Source: Pohlia nutans (Eukaryota; Streptophyta; Bryopsida; Bryales; Mniaceae). From it: a stretch of DNA of 64,000 nt. Positions within the stretch are counted from its first letter, which is position 1. Every line of letters starts with the position of its first letter. Positions 37,058 through 49,293 of this stretch are shown here, in pieces. Under the pieces are notes generated by a model. The model ran no database searches, was not told the origin of the DNA, and saw nothing but the letters and a program-made list of their open reading frames with translations. Position numbers and translations under genes: made by a program. The stretch lies in contig CM040085.1 of NCBI GenBank assembly GCA_022496805.1, positions 43,677,811-43,741,810 on the forward strand. Direction: 5' to 3'.

Positions 37058-38215
37058 TTAAGCAAATTCATTTATGTTGAAAGAAATCTTAAATTAAAGT
37101 ATCTCTGGTAGGAGTTGAACCTAGTCAAGCCCCCACCGTTTTGGGGCCAAAGATGTAGCCTTCGAAAAATACATGGATCCAAAAGTGATTCCATACATTT
37201 TTCAGAAGCTGGTTAGTACAACAAAAAGCATGCAACATCAAGACAACTCACTATCCTCACAATCATCACACACGTTCGAACAAGAGGCAGTACTCACAAA
37301 GCACAAGTAATGTGAGGGGTTAGTATATAGAAACTAGTACTTAGTTCACAAAAGGATGGCATCTTCAATGATATTATCAAAGTCCTCATTTGACTTGTTC
37401 AAAGGAATTCTAACGGCATGGCTTCCAAATTCTTACTTCCAAACCTATTCCTCACTCGGAGCCAGACTAGCCTTCCCCACAAAACTCCCCAAGTAATGTG
37501 TAGGTTCCCTCCAAAAATAAATCCCGACATAACCTTCATCTAATCAGCTGCTTGTCGAAGTTACATTTTCCAAGACAATATACATCCGAATTCCATTATG
37601 GTCTAGCTGGCCATATTTCCTATCCACTTTGTAGAGCCAACCGGTCACTTTCCAAAATCCACGATTTTTCTTGAGTACCTCATCCTAACTTCCTCACCGT
37701 CAGTCAAAAATTTCCAAAAAAATTCGGCTAGCTCGTAACTAAACCTTGGTACTCTTATAGAAGGTAGAGCATGACAAGGTGTATCTAGACTTTGCTATGC
37801 AAGGGCTCCTATATTGGTACAATATAAATATGAGATAAAGAGTATGCTTAGGCATAGTGTCATAGTGTTGTTCTACAATTAATTAATTAGTTCAAGAGTA
37901 ATGTTGAACATGCTTGATGCCCTATATATGACACTTAACACATAACCTATGACCCATACATATGTACACATAATCCATACATATGTACACATGACCCATA
38001 CATCATAACCCATACATCATACGCCATACATTATCTATGATGTATAGTTAGACACCCATTTCCAAATGATAAAATAGGGTTACTCAGTCACATATATGAT
38101 ACATGAATATGATATTGGAGAGTGTGATAATAATGATTTCAGAGTGTACTTGGTTAGCACTCCAGAAACTCTACAATGCTAGAGTGAAAAAAAACAGAAA
38201 TGAATATTAAATGTC

Positions 38216-38800
38216 TTACAGTAAACAAGTGCGGATGAGTTCTTCGGCGAAGTCCACAGTGGCGCCTTTGATGTAGCCAAATGAAATGTCGTCCACTACA
38301 AGCTTGGAGTTCCGTCCCTGTCAAACACTCTGCACAACAAGGCTCAAGTCACATACTCCATAAAAAACTAGCACCCTAAAGGACCAAGTATCCCACATTA
38401 GGCTTGGTGTTTGTTTGTTTGTTTTTTTTTTAAATTTTTTAAAAGCACTTTTGAGTTAAATAAATTGTCTTTTGAGCAGAGAAACAGATAGAAGACTTGA
38501 AGCACCTATCATCCTTATTCACATTGATTGTCGTCCAAAGAAAAATTGTAGAGGAAGCCCGAGCATCCACCACCTTCCACATTCAATCGTAGCATTTTGT
38601 TCTCATCCTCTGGTCCCTCTTCAAGTTTAATTTCTTGTATCCTCTGTAACAAGAGGATGGATGTCAATGCCAAACCCTAAACCCTAATCTCCATGAAAAC
38701 AATCAACATGAGTACTGCCATTTCAACAAACCCTAGAAAGCCAAACCCTACCCGGATGCAATTGTCGGTCAAAGTGATCTCCTCGGCGACCTCCTCAAAA
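38216..38800 (-). pseudogene. IscA-like iron-sulfur assembly protein pseudogene
   Basis: Remnant of a HesB/IscA family A-type Fe-S carrier. Three exon-like blocks on the minus strand: about 38795-38753 (EEVAEEITLTDNCIR), 38643-38506 (EIKLEEG, MLRLNVEGGGCSGF, FSLDDN) and 38329-38216 (VFDRDGT, KLVVDDISFGYIKGATVDF, EELIR). The first conserved Cys (GGGCSGF) is present. The reading frame shifts after SLDDNQ, where VNKDDR continues in another frame. It shifts again between RDGT and KLVVDD, where two extra bases sit. The C-terminal pair of cluster-binding cysteines typical of the family is missing; the frame ends RTCLL-stop. A possible N-terminal region up to about 39220 is too degenerate to read. 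Confidence 0.7.
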
Positions 38801-39832
38801 CCTAATTTTCCAATGGTATATCCACATGAGAATACCCTCATTGATGTTTGGATTTTGCAAAAGTAAATTCAAACCTTTGCGATTCAAAGTCATACATGAA
38901 AACAAAACCCTAATAGAGCATTGTCTATACATGATTTTCAATTGAGGTTGGAAATGTGTGAATAGGTTGGCAAAGTAAATTACCTGCAAAAACTTGGAGG
39001 AATTGTGGTGTTGCAACATAACAATGTTCCAATCCGCAATCATTGTTGTCACAGAATCACGAACACCACAAATTAGTGGCAGCGTGACAAGCGCAACACA
39101 ATTCAAACAAAGCAACATGACATCAAGATGTGTGAGAGATAAACTCTACCATTACTCTTCATCGCCGAGAATCTTCAATCCTCACTCTCCACGTCATGCC
39201 ATAAACCATCCATGTTAGGCAACACTATTTAATTAATGCCTTCAGTTGGCTACCAAAACCAATTTTGAGGCATAGTAAATCCTCTCAGGAATTCCCAATA
39301 ATTTTCTCATTAATATCCTAAGTTGATATTTTCTCCATAATTTTTTCACGTTCATACTTTAGTCCAATGTTCTTATGCCAAGTATTAGTGTTTTTTCTTG
39401 TTGTATGGCTGAACCATTATAGTAGTCTACACATATTTTTGAATATATAGAACTAAAATGTCAAGTACTATTTCTTTCAATTTGCTTATCGAAAAATCTT
39501 TTGGAATGACTTCACAATGCAACTCCCCTAGACAACTCCATTTACCAAGTCTAATGGTTCCCGGAATAACTTGTCCTAATATGCGTAGGACTTAAATTTA
39601 TTGTGCATACTACCAACTTTCAGAAGATACCATATTTAGATAAAGCAATAGAATATTTATTTATGGTAACATTCCTGTGCATTGTTCTGATGAACTACAA
39701 TGGAAAGTTTGTTTAGAGTACATCATTATTACTAATAGAATAAAACTTGTTGAACATAAGTATATATAAGAAGTACTAATCCAAAACTAATTAAAAGAAC
39801 TAAACCTATGTATAATTTTTTTGGAAAAGCCG

Positions 39833-42400
39833 CTAATTTATGATGGAAGCGATGGGCAAGCGAGCCTTTGGAATGGCCTCTAAAGCATGCGCTCGGATAT
39901 GTAAAATCCCTTCAGCTTCTGACATATCCAAATCCGTGTTTGGCAAACCATTAGGAAGGGACCAATCAAAGAATTGCAACAAAGTCGCAATCAAAATGTG
40001 CACCACTGTGCCACCGAGTGCAATGCCTGGACATTGTCGCCGCCCCGCTCCAAACGGTAAATAACCAAAATGCTTGCCATCATAGGTCATGTTGGCATAA
40101 GGTGTATCGCCAAAAAATCTCTCGGGTTTAAAAACCAGAGGCTCTTTCCAAATGCTTGGAATTCGACCTATGGCTCCAACATTCACAAAAAACGGCGTGT
40201 TTTCTGGTATGTCGTATCCAAGAACCTTGCAAGCATTCTTGGCCACGTGAGGAGCCATCATTGGGGCTATTGGGTGAAGACGGAAGTTCTCTTTGACAAT
40301 GGCTTGTAGATACTTGAGATTGGGAATATCGGAATCTTCTACTCTTCGGGATTTGCCAACAACTCTATCAAGTTCTTCTTGAGCTCTCTTTATAACATGG
40401 GGATTGTTAATACATTCCGCCATGCACCATTCTATTGTGTCTGTCATTGCACTTGTGCTAGCAGAAAAAGCATTCTGTTTTTCAAAAACAAAGATAAATA
40501 CTCAATCAAAAATGGGTAGACAAGAGATACAATATCATCTACAAAATTTGTTAAGAAAATCTTTTCTGATGCACTTTAAATGTGTATCAATTTCCTTACA
40601 TAACATGTGGAAAAACAAACCATCATCAGAATACCTTCAAACGGCTAGTTCACAAAACATCTTCTATACTCCTATGTCCCATAATGAGCTTCCTCAAACC
40701 TCAAAATAGGCTGAAGAATTAACTATTCCAATGGTGTGGACCCTGAGCCACTAGGAATAGTAGTTTGAGCAAACAAGAAGCTTATTATGGGACAAATAGT
40801 TTGAGCAATCACGAAGCATATTATGGAACAACTGGAGTACTTATAATTAATATTGAAAGTTCGAATTATAAAGCTTTCAAATAAACATCTCTCTATAATT
40901 GGTGAAAAGGAAGTGCACACTTACCCACAATATACTGTACAGATGGACATTGGTGATGTTCAATCGCACGGTCTCATCCTCCATTTGGTCGAGAACAATA
41001 TCTGCCATATCTTTGACAGCGCTTGAGCCACTCTTGCGCTGCTCAACATGCTCAGAGATGACGTTGGACATGAAAGAATCCATGCGAGTTCTCAGCTCTC
41101 GAAAGCGTCGTTGGAATCCCTGGAAGTCAATCCACTTCAACACAGGCATGAAGTCCTGAGGATTGATGCCTTGAAAGTATTTAGCAATGTCATCGGCAAT
41201 CTCTCGAAACTCTCTCACTTGCTCCAGCTCTCGTGGGTCAAGTTCCGCATGTGCCTCCCCAGCCACCACTGCCATGAATCGCTTCTTGAGAATCATGCGC
41301 GACATGACGTTGGTGATGAGCACTTCAATGTAGGTCCTCACAGGCGCCACTGTGGCTCCATCCCTCGGCATAATGCGCAGCAGATGCTCCAGTTCTTCCG
41401 TTCGCACATTCGATGTCAGCTGAATTTGTCTGGTGGTGCTCAGTTGCGTGTGGAGTATCTTCTTCAAGTGCAACCTCATGGGCGTGTCCAGTGCCATTGC
41501 TATGTCTGATATCACATACAGCCAGTGGTCATATTCCGGTTAATTAAAACGGTGTGTTTCGAACTGCAACCATTGTGTCATTGAAGCGCCCAAAGCTCTA
41601 CAATCTAAGCCCCAAGGTTCAAAATCTAAGCCCCGAGTAGATTTGAGGTTTCAATCGAGCTAGTGAAATCGAGCTAACATGTGATTGGTGAGAGACGTCA
41701 TTTCACATTACAAGACTTAACCTCAATGATTGAATCCTATTCCATCAAAGGTCTGAATAATAGGACCCCATAATACTAAAGAAATATAGGAATATGAGAT
41801 ATAACATGAAGTTAAGGGTCTAGTCAGGATAAATTGAAAATGAAGTTAAATGCCCCTGACTGGCATTGTATTAGAAAGATCAGCACAGAAGATCAATTGG
41901 TTGTTCAAAACACTCCAAAGTCTGTCTAAAATCCCAAAACTGGAGTCAAATACGAGATCAAGAAAAATCTGTACATATGAAGGGACGAAGGGGGAAGATC
42001 TTGAAAAACATTTCCATCAACAACCTTAGAAAAGAATTATGTAAGATCGAGAGGGTAAGACTACTGTACCTTCAGGGAGAACAATATCTGAAACCAGTGT
42101 TTCCATTCGGTTTGAGAAATTGTGACCTTGAATCTTGAGGACCTCTTCTGCCGCTGCAGGAGAGGAAGCCAGTACTATCAGCTTTGGCCCCATCCATATG
42201 GACATCAAGTCTGGTCCATAAGTCTCCGCCAATTTGGCTAAACCCCGCGGTGGGTGTTTGGTCAAGAGGTGCAAGTTACCGATGATGGGAAGACAACGTG
42301 GGCCTGGAGGCAAGTTCTTGTATTTGCTGCCTGTGAGCACCTTCACAAGCAGAAGGATGCCGAGCACCACTGCCGTGACAACCTGCATATACAGCCCCAT
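39833..42400 (-). CDS. A-type cytochrome P450 (CYP71 clan), copy 2, 3 exons, 517 aa
   Basis: Paralogue of the P450 at 20.8-23.0 kb on the same strand. Exons are 42400-42070, 41505-40925 and 40474-39833. Exons 2 and 3 have the same lengths as in copy 1 (581 and 642 nt), and exon 1 is one codon longer (YGPDLMSIW against YGPVMSIW). Anchor, Pro hinge LPPGPR, ExxR (ENFR), a PERF-like FKPERF and haem loop FGAGRRQCPG are all present. Like copy 1 it lacks the C-helix Trp (reads PMRLHLKK). Its I-helix reads SASTSAM, so both the acid (Ser) and the catalytic Thr (Ala) are replaced. ARDPSIW of copy 1 is GRIPSIW here. The reading frame extends 51 codons upstream of the chosen ATG, but the start at 42400 matches copy 1. 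No stop or frameshift is visible, so it is coding, though possibly with altered or reduced monooxygenase activity. Confidence 0.88.
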
Positions 42401-42529
42401 CACCCACACTCTCAATGCATGCTTGCTACTATTTTGAGCAAAGTTTTGAAATTCAATTCTCAAATAAGGGGACTGGCGCTGTGGACTAGGTAATTCAAAA
42501 GCAGGCAAGACTATGGGGTATAACCAAAA

Positions 42530-44985
42530 TCTATGCAATCCACTTCGAGCCATTGGATCTCAAGATCAATGTGGTAGTTGAACAAAAAAGCAAAGAAGAA
42601 GTTGAGCATGCATGTAGAGTCAACAATGAGTCAGTTAATTGGTTCTCTAGAATTATCAGTTCTAAACTCTATACTATCTAGTCCAATGGTATCTAGACAC
42701 AATCACAAAGAGATTCTTTGGGATTCCCCAACAGGAGGAGGGGCAATTAGGCAAATTCCCATGTAGGAATGGAGCTTGAAATGGATCTCAAATTTTCCGA
42801 CCAAACAGTTTACACGGGACTAAATTTCCTTGATTCTAGGTACCTTGAGCATTCCCATATCATTCATTTGTTCTCAATTCCCTTAGCAAATCCCCTATGC
42901 ATCACAAGTCCCTCAGAACTGTCTATTTTTTCCTAGATGGCCTCATTCCCTCACAAGTGTAATTGGAAAAGGGAAATCGCAGGAAAACCAAGCTATTTCC
43001 CATAAGAGACACCCACAGAATCTCCTTGTGAAAGGCAAGAAGAGGCTGCATTGAAATAATGTAAAATTAATTGGTCAGATGTATAAAGCAGAGAAGAGAA
43101 TTTAGCAGCTTACACTCCATGATGCTTCAGAAGGCAGCATCATCGTCGTCATGGACGAGACTATCGAGGATTGATCGACTGATGAAGTCGATCAGGCAAC
43201 CAGAGTCTTGCAAAATATCGATCAATGCTCCAGTTCTCCGCAGCTCACGTAGTCCAAGCAAGTCTCACAGTACAAGCTAGTGGCGAATGATAGTTCATCA
43301 CTTGTGAAGGAATGGCACTTCATGGCTTCAGTTATATACATAATTATATGGAGCACTTTTGTGCTTGGTGATACCCTCCTAGACTTACTAGCTGATTATT
43401 TTATTCCACAAGGAAATTGACTCCTGCACGCTCCCCGGACTGTGTACAGGAGTCAAGCGCCCGCCCTGCAAAGCATCGACTCCTACGTAGCATTCAGTAG
43501 CCTTCATGCCCACTGCCTTTCCTTCATGCACTGTGCTCATCACCTGGAGCCTCCACTTGTCCACTTAGCTACTCATGAAGTACTGTTGGGTCCGTGCAGA
43601 ATATTTCACAGCATGGTACGGTGTACCTTTTTGATGACCAAAAGAACGTGCATGCAAAGCACATTTAACATTTTTGTCAAAACCACTCTTTTTCAAAACA
43701 TATCAAAACTCATTAGTGATGTTTTGAACTAATTTTTCTTAACAAATGGTGAGATTGATGTATATGAAATCTAAAGATACATTCTTTATTTGTCTAAAGG
43801 CTTTATATTAAGAAGTATGAATATTAGAAAGTACCCTTTTGAACAAAAAACACGATGAACATGATGAAAGTTCAACGATGAATATTGTGCATGCTTTCTA
43901 ATCTTTTTGCATATTCAACTCAAAGCCAATGTGTAATGTCTTATGTAGATTACTAGAATGATTTTGAATTTCTTCAAATCTTCTTTTACATGCTTTAAAC
44001 GCCTAAATTCTAAAAGATGTCTATATTAAGTAAAATTGCGATATAGAAAATATTTTTAAATAAAAAATTGCGGAAAGGAATACAATAAGTAAATTTCTAT
44101 GTGCACAAAGAGTTTGAAGGTTAAATTCCAAAAATTGCATTACAAACGAAGTGCATTTGTCAAAAATAGTGCATTGTGACTGCATCAAAAATATTACAAT
44201 TGTACAAGGTTCTCTAATCTAGCAACTTCTTTTTAAAATTGAGCATCACATTTGTATTTGAAGGTATGAATATTAATTACTTTTCATAGTCTTGTAAGTT
44301 TTTTCCATTTCGATAATCTTATATTGAGCTTGAAAGATCAAAAAAAGGCCAAAAACTACAAACGTGACCGAAAAAGAGGAACACCGTAGTGTGCAACTAC
44401 CCCCATCTACTCTAAAGCCAAGGCAGAGACCATACATGCTACTGAACGTTATGTAATTCCGCTCATCCTACATCAGAAAGCGGTCCGTACAATATTTGGC
44501 GACACTGAACGAGGAATTTTCCAAGGGAACCAGCTAAAATCCAGTATTTTACAAAAGCAACCGGTTTTAGACAATAATCCATCCGGTTACTACCTATGTA
44601 TTACCAAAGTAGCACCCGAGTATCAAAATTTTATCCGGGTTGTAGCCTTAAAATATGAGTTTCAATCGGTAATTTGGCAATTCCATTCGGATGATTTTAC
44701 ACTAAGTGTTGGATCTCCGCATACATTATTTGGCGATCGAGTGTTAGTTCATCACTTGTGAATGAATAACACTTCATGGCTTTAGTAACATAAGGCTCTT
44801 TAACCCTTGTACCTAGGAATAAGAATCGTTGCACAAGAATCATAGTAGTGAATTCCGGAATATTGGACATGCCACGTAATTCTTTACCTAAAGAATGATG
44901 GCACCTGGAGAGTTGGAAGTCTACATTAGCCCTGCCTCATGCAGTGAGATCAAAAGGGTGAACCCTTGCAAAGGTTAAAGAACCT

Positions 44986-45030
<45 letters not shown>

Positions 45031-45360
45031 GAGCACTTGATTCTATGCTTGTTGATACTCTCCTAGAGTAACTGATTATTTTATTCCACAACACTACAAG
45101 TTAATCCGTCGTTTCTCATTGCCAAGAGTCCAGGAAAGTGTTTGTTGTGAAATGTAGACAATTGTACTATGTGACGTTCTACACTAACCTCTCGGTGAGA
45201 AGTGGCGCGGTTTCACTCAAAAAGCAAAAGAACTAAACGAGAAGCGATACCCTCTCGCTGTAGTGCAAGGAAATTGACTATTGAAGTTCTATGTGATCAT
45301 TACAAAATTAATTAAATGTTGTGTTCCCTTGGTGCAGGAATAAGATAATTGTGTTATAAA
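42530..45360. other. Intergenic with a local partial duplication
   Basis: No gene recognised. About 43290-43415 is repeated at 44742-44792 plus 45027-45095, where the second copy is split by a TIR element (44793-44986) and a (TA)n run (44988-45027). The frame at 43071-43280 is unrecognised. Confidence 0.4.
44793..44986. mobile_element. 194-bp inverted-repeat element
   Basis: Ends ggctctttaacccttg and caaaggttaaagaacc are inverse with two mismatches. It interrupts the duplicate of 43290-43415. Confidence 0.55.
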
Positions 45361-45367
45361 TTGTTCA

Positions 45368-45737
45368 GGGGCGGTTTACACTACGGACCAAGAGCCGTGA
45401 CCAAGGAAAATGGATTAATTCCATGGTCACACTTCATGGTCACACTTCAAAAAAATGTAATTTCTAAAGCCCTTGGGCCTCTCACTAAGTGTAAACCGAA
45501 CTTGGACCAGGACTTAAAAAATAATAAAACGGCATTTCAAGCCCATGGTCTCCTCGTTCGGCAATGAGAGAACCCTTTTTGCCTCTCTCACCACAAAATC
45601 CAGGGGACCCTTCAACATTATCCACTAGGCTTATTTCTAGGCCTTTTTAGGACCTCAACTCCTTTGGTCACTTTTCTTTTTTCCTTGTAGTGTAAACCGC
45701 ATGGGACGAGTTCTTGGTCCGTAGTGTAAACCGCCCC
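45368..45737. mobile_element. Tourist/PIF-Harbinger-like MITE, 370 bp
   Basis: Perfect terminal inverted repeats of at least 25 bp (from ggggcggtttacactacgga), flanked by TCA at 45365-45367 and 45738-45740. The 3-bp duplication and G-rich end fit PIF/Harbinger MITEs. Perfect ends suggest recent movement. Confidence 0.75.
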
Positions 45738-45999
45738 TCAGTGCAATTTCTGAGCAGTGCTCTGACGTACTACGTCAGACGTAGGATGAGCAAACTCGGC
45801 AACGCTTACAGGGCGGCGCTTGACTTGGGTAAGAAGAGTAGGGTTAGAGCCTGGCAAGGAGTATGTGAACTTGGCTCTGTTAACTAGGGCTACCTGCATG
45901 CGCCCGCTTTTCATGGCGGCTCTGCCCACTGTTCAATATCATTGCAAGAGAGGCACTTTGGCGTTGCTTTGCTCCGGAAGTTACTTTAGTGTTGAATTG

Positions 46000-48900
46000 T
46001 TCATGATTCTAGATTTCTAGAACTTCCATTCACTTGTGTCTGGAGTACGATTTTTGTGGGTCAGGAGTGCGCGGTCTTCAGTTGGTGAATCGATCACCCT
46101 TGCAAGTGGCTGTTGGTGGGGCTTGTACGCTACTTCCTGCAATGCAAGCGTATTACTAATCAATTGCTAATCCAAGGGTGGAGCAAAGGCCCAATTTGGC
46201 GGCCCACTCGTAGTAAGACATGCTTTTACATAACATTCAGTAGCCTCTCATCAGAAAAGTTGGGCCAGACTATTTTGGTGCCATTTTGACACCAAAGGCA
46301 GCATACAAGTCATTTTACTGTCATTTTATTCATACTAGGTTGGTATGGAGGTTGGCACCAGATTATCTTAATTGCATTTCAATGCACCATCATGGCACCA
46401 TGTTCACATGCCTTGAAGTTCCTGATGATGTGCCTGCTGCCTTCCCCCAACAGAATGATGTGGAATATCCCACATCATTTCATCCCCTACTGAAATGATG
46501 TGGAATATTCCACATCACATCAGTAGCTATGGAGGTAGGTGGCATTAAGCAAGAGCAACTAACCATGGTGAACAGTAATCGAAAGCACTCACTCAGTTAC
46601 TATTCAACAGTGTTTGGTAATTGTTTATTTGATTCAATAGTCCATTCAATTACAAATCACTAGTCACTCCATATATAAAGGTGGATGAAACTAAAAGGCA
46701 ACCTCTTGGAAGGCTACTGAATGTTATGTATCATTCCGTCTCTATTTGCCCTTGGCCACAAGAATAAAGTAATTAAGTTCATGCTTTGAAGTTTTAAACT
46801 AAACAAAGCTCAAAAGACCTCATCTAGAAGGAGAATGAGAATTAAGAGTAAGGTGAATGATCCAATAACCGACGTGTATTATAAACCAACAATATCTTCA
46901 ACAGGTGTTCATTGAAAGCTTCAAATTCTATACCAATATTAGATTTACGTGAAAAGCTTAAAGTGTTCGTTTATGGGCCATCCACTATATCATTAGAGAA
47001 ATAATGAGCCTTGAGGAAGCCTTTTGAGGAAGTGCATGGGGACCGTTGTTAGCATTTAAATTAGTACTTTTGGGAAATAGAGAGGGGATTTTCTCCTACA
47101 TGCACTCAACATTAGCTTAGCAAGCTAACATACCAGTGGCACATGTGCATTACTATCATTGGAGATGAGGACGTAGGGCACATACTGAAAGTCAAAGTAT
47201 TTTATAGTCAAAGAATTGTTTACAAGAAAATAAATACAAGCTTGGATACCCCATGTACTTCGGCTCTCATTATGGTACTTGTTTGGTACGATGGCACTTT
47301 GGTCCTTGCTCGTTTCCACACAAGGTAGCAACATTTACAAGTCAAAAATTAGATACTTCAGCTAAGCCCATTCACCTCTAGTTAATAGACTGTGCATGAC
47401 ATTCCCATGGACCCTCTCTATGTCTCATTATTTCTCTAATGCTTTAATTCATAATTCACAACTACATGGCAACAACATGCAAGAGGTGGAACCCTCGGGA
47501 ACAATAAAAACCTGGCAATTCTAAACATCTAATCAAGTTTTTACTATATTTGTCACCTTTGTGGGCTCTCTATTAGTCTAATTTCTCACCCTGGCATAGA
47601 AAATTCACAAGGTTTGTTGGGCTTGTGGCTATGCTTATTACAAAGAGGTCAATGACACTATGGCCAATTCAGAGGGTTAGAGGACGTAAAAAGGGAAGAA
47701 TTTTGGTTCCATTGCTAGGCCAGAAGGGTGTCAATACAATCGCTTTTTATTATCAATAAAAAAAAAGTACATTTTCTCTCTACTTTCCGTGCTATCGTTG
47801 CAAGCTTTAGCACTTCCTAATGCAGTAACACCACAATGGTCATTAAATGAGTGATGAAGCAGGTTTGCGGAAGGAAGTTACAAAGCGCAGATTGAGGCAT
47901 CTCCGCCTTTACATCCTTTGGCTAAAATCATGGCACACAACTAGGCTCGTTTTTTACCAATATCGAGCCCAATGCCCACCCCAATGTTATTCTCTAAATG
48001 ATGGAGTTTCCTAAATGAGTGCCACAAATGTTTTCCAAAGAAAATGGTTTCTTTCTATTTCATATAGGCCCCCAAATTCCATGGAGTGACCCCTACATGA
48101 AATTTGGAGCTATAGATCCCAGTTTTGAATCCAAATTTTGCAAAACTGGCCAATGAGACCTCGAAAGTGAAAAAATTAAAAGTTGTCTGCCTTGGAGAAC
48201 ATTTGTAGCAATGATTTCAAGGGGTCTTTATACATTGTGATTGGAGGAGAAGTTTCAACCAGTCCAATGTCATTTTACATTAACTCAAGGCGAGACTCAA
48301 GGAGAAAGAAATGACCATCGCCAAAAATGAATGAAAAAGTGGCATAGAATCATACATGTCCAAAAACAATAAGGTTTCATAGTCATTCGGGCTTTGCAGG
48401 GAGACCACCCAAATAGGTTCTCTTGCCGTAATATATGGATGACCAAGATCTTCAAATCATTTTTTGCCTTTTTTTTTTTTTTTTGTAGACTATGTTTGGG
48501 AAGCTCTTATACTTGCAAGTGAGGAGTTTTGACTTTGTTCACCTGCAAAGAGAGAAGTCCTAAATCTTCTAAGCATTATAAACATCTCCTCTTACTTTTT
48601 TGTGTTCACAATCTTGTTGAACTCCTCTTTGCACCCTAAATTGAGCTACACCATGTGTTGTCTACATTTTTAGGAGTTAATTTTATGGACTTAGAATATA
48701 TTTTTGACATTTTTCACAAGAAGAGTGGAAAGACAAGTGTTTGAGAAGAATCAATTTTTTTTTTTAAAATTGTTATTAGAAATGCATTAGATTCATATTT
48801 TTTCATGTGGTACCATTTTATATGTTTTCACTTTTTTCTTTGTTTCCAGTAGCATATATGTGCTACATGGCACCATTATATATCTTTTTATTAACTTAAT

Positions 48901-49254
48901 TAATTTAATATTTATATCAAGTATCGTATAGGTGCTACTTAATACCATTACATATGTTTTAATTTTTTCGGTTACAAATAACATGTACACTAGCGCTTCG
49001 CTTCTTTCCGCACGACCAGTGACAACATGAAAGGCCATGAAATTGAAAAGATATGAAAGGTTAGGCTACTTCACAAAATGGCCAAGTTCTATAGTGAATA
49101 TAATAGTCATAGAAAGACCATTTAAGGATGTGAAAGGCTAGGTTACGTTATAGAAAACCCTACTTTAGAACTGTCGAATGATGGCACATAGCTCGTTGAC
49201 TCGTTTACATGCCCTATAAGCGTTGGGAATTCACAAGTAAAACCTATAGTCACC

Positions 49255-49293
<39 letters not shown>

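Noticed and set aside
43071..43280. Ser-rich 69-codon frame as a small gene
   Set aside because: No recognised family, no splice context and a low-complexity end; left as unassigned intergenic sequence.
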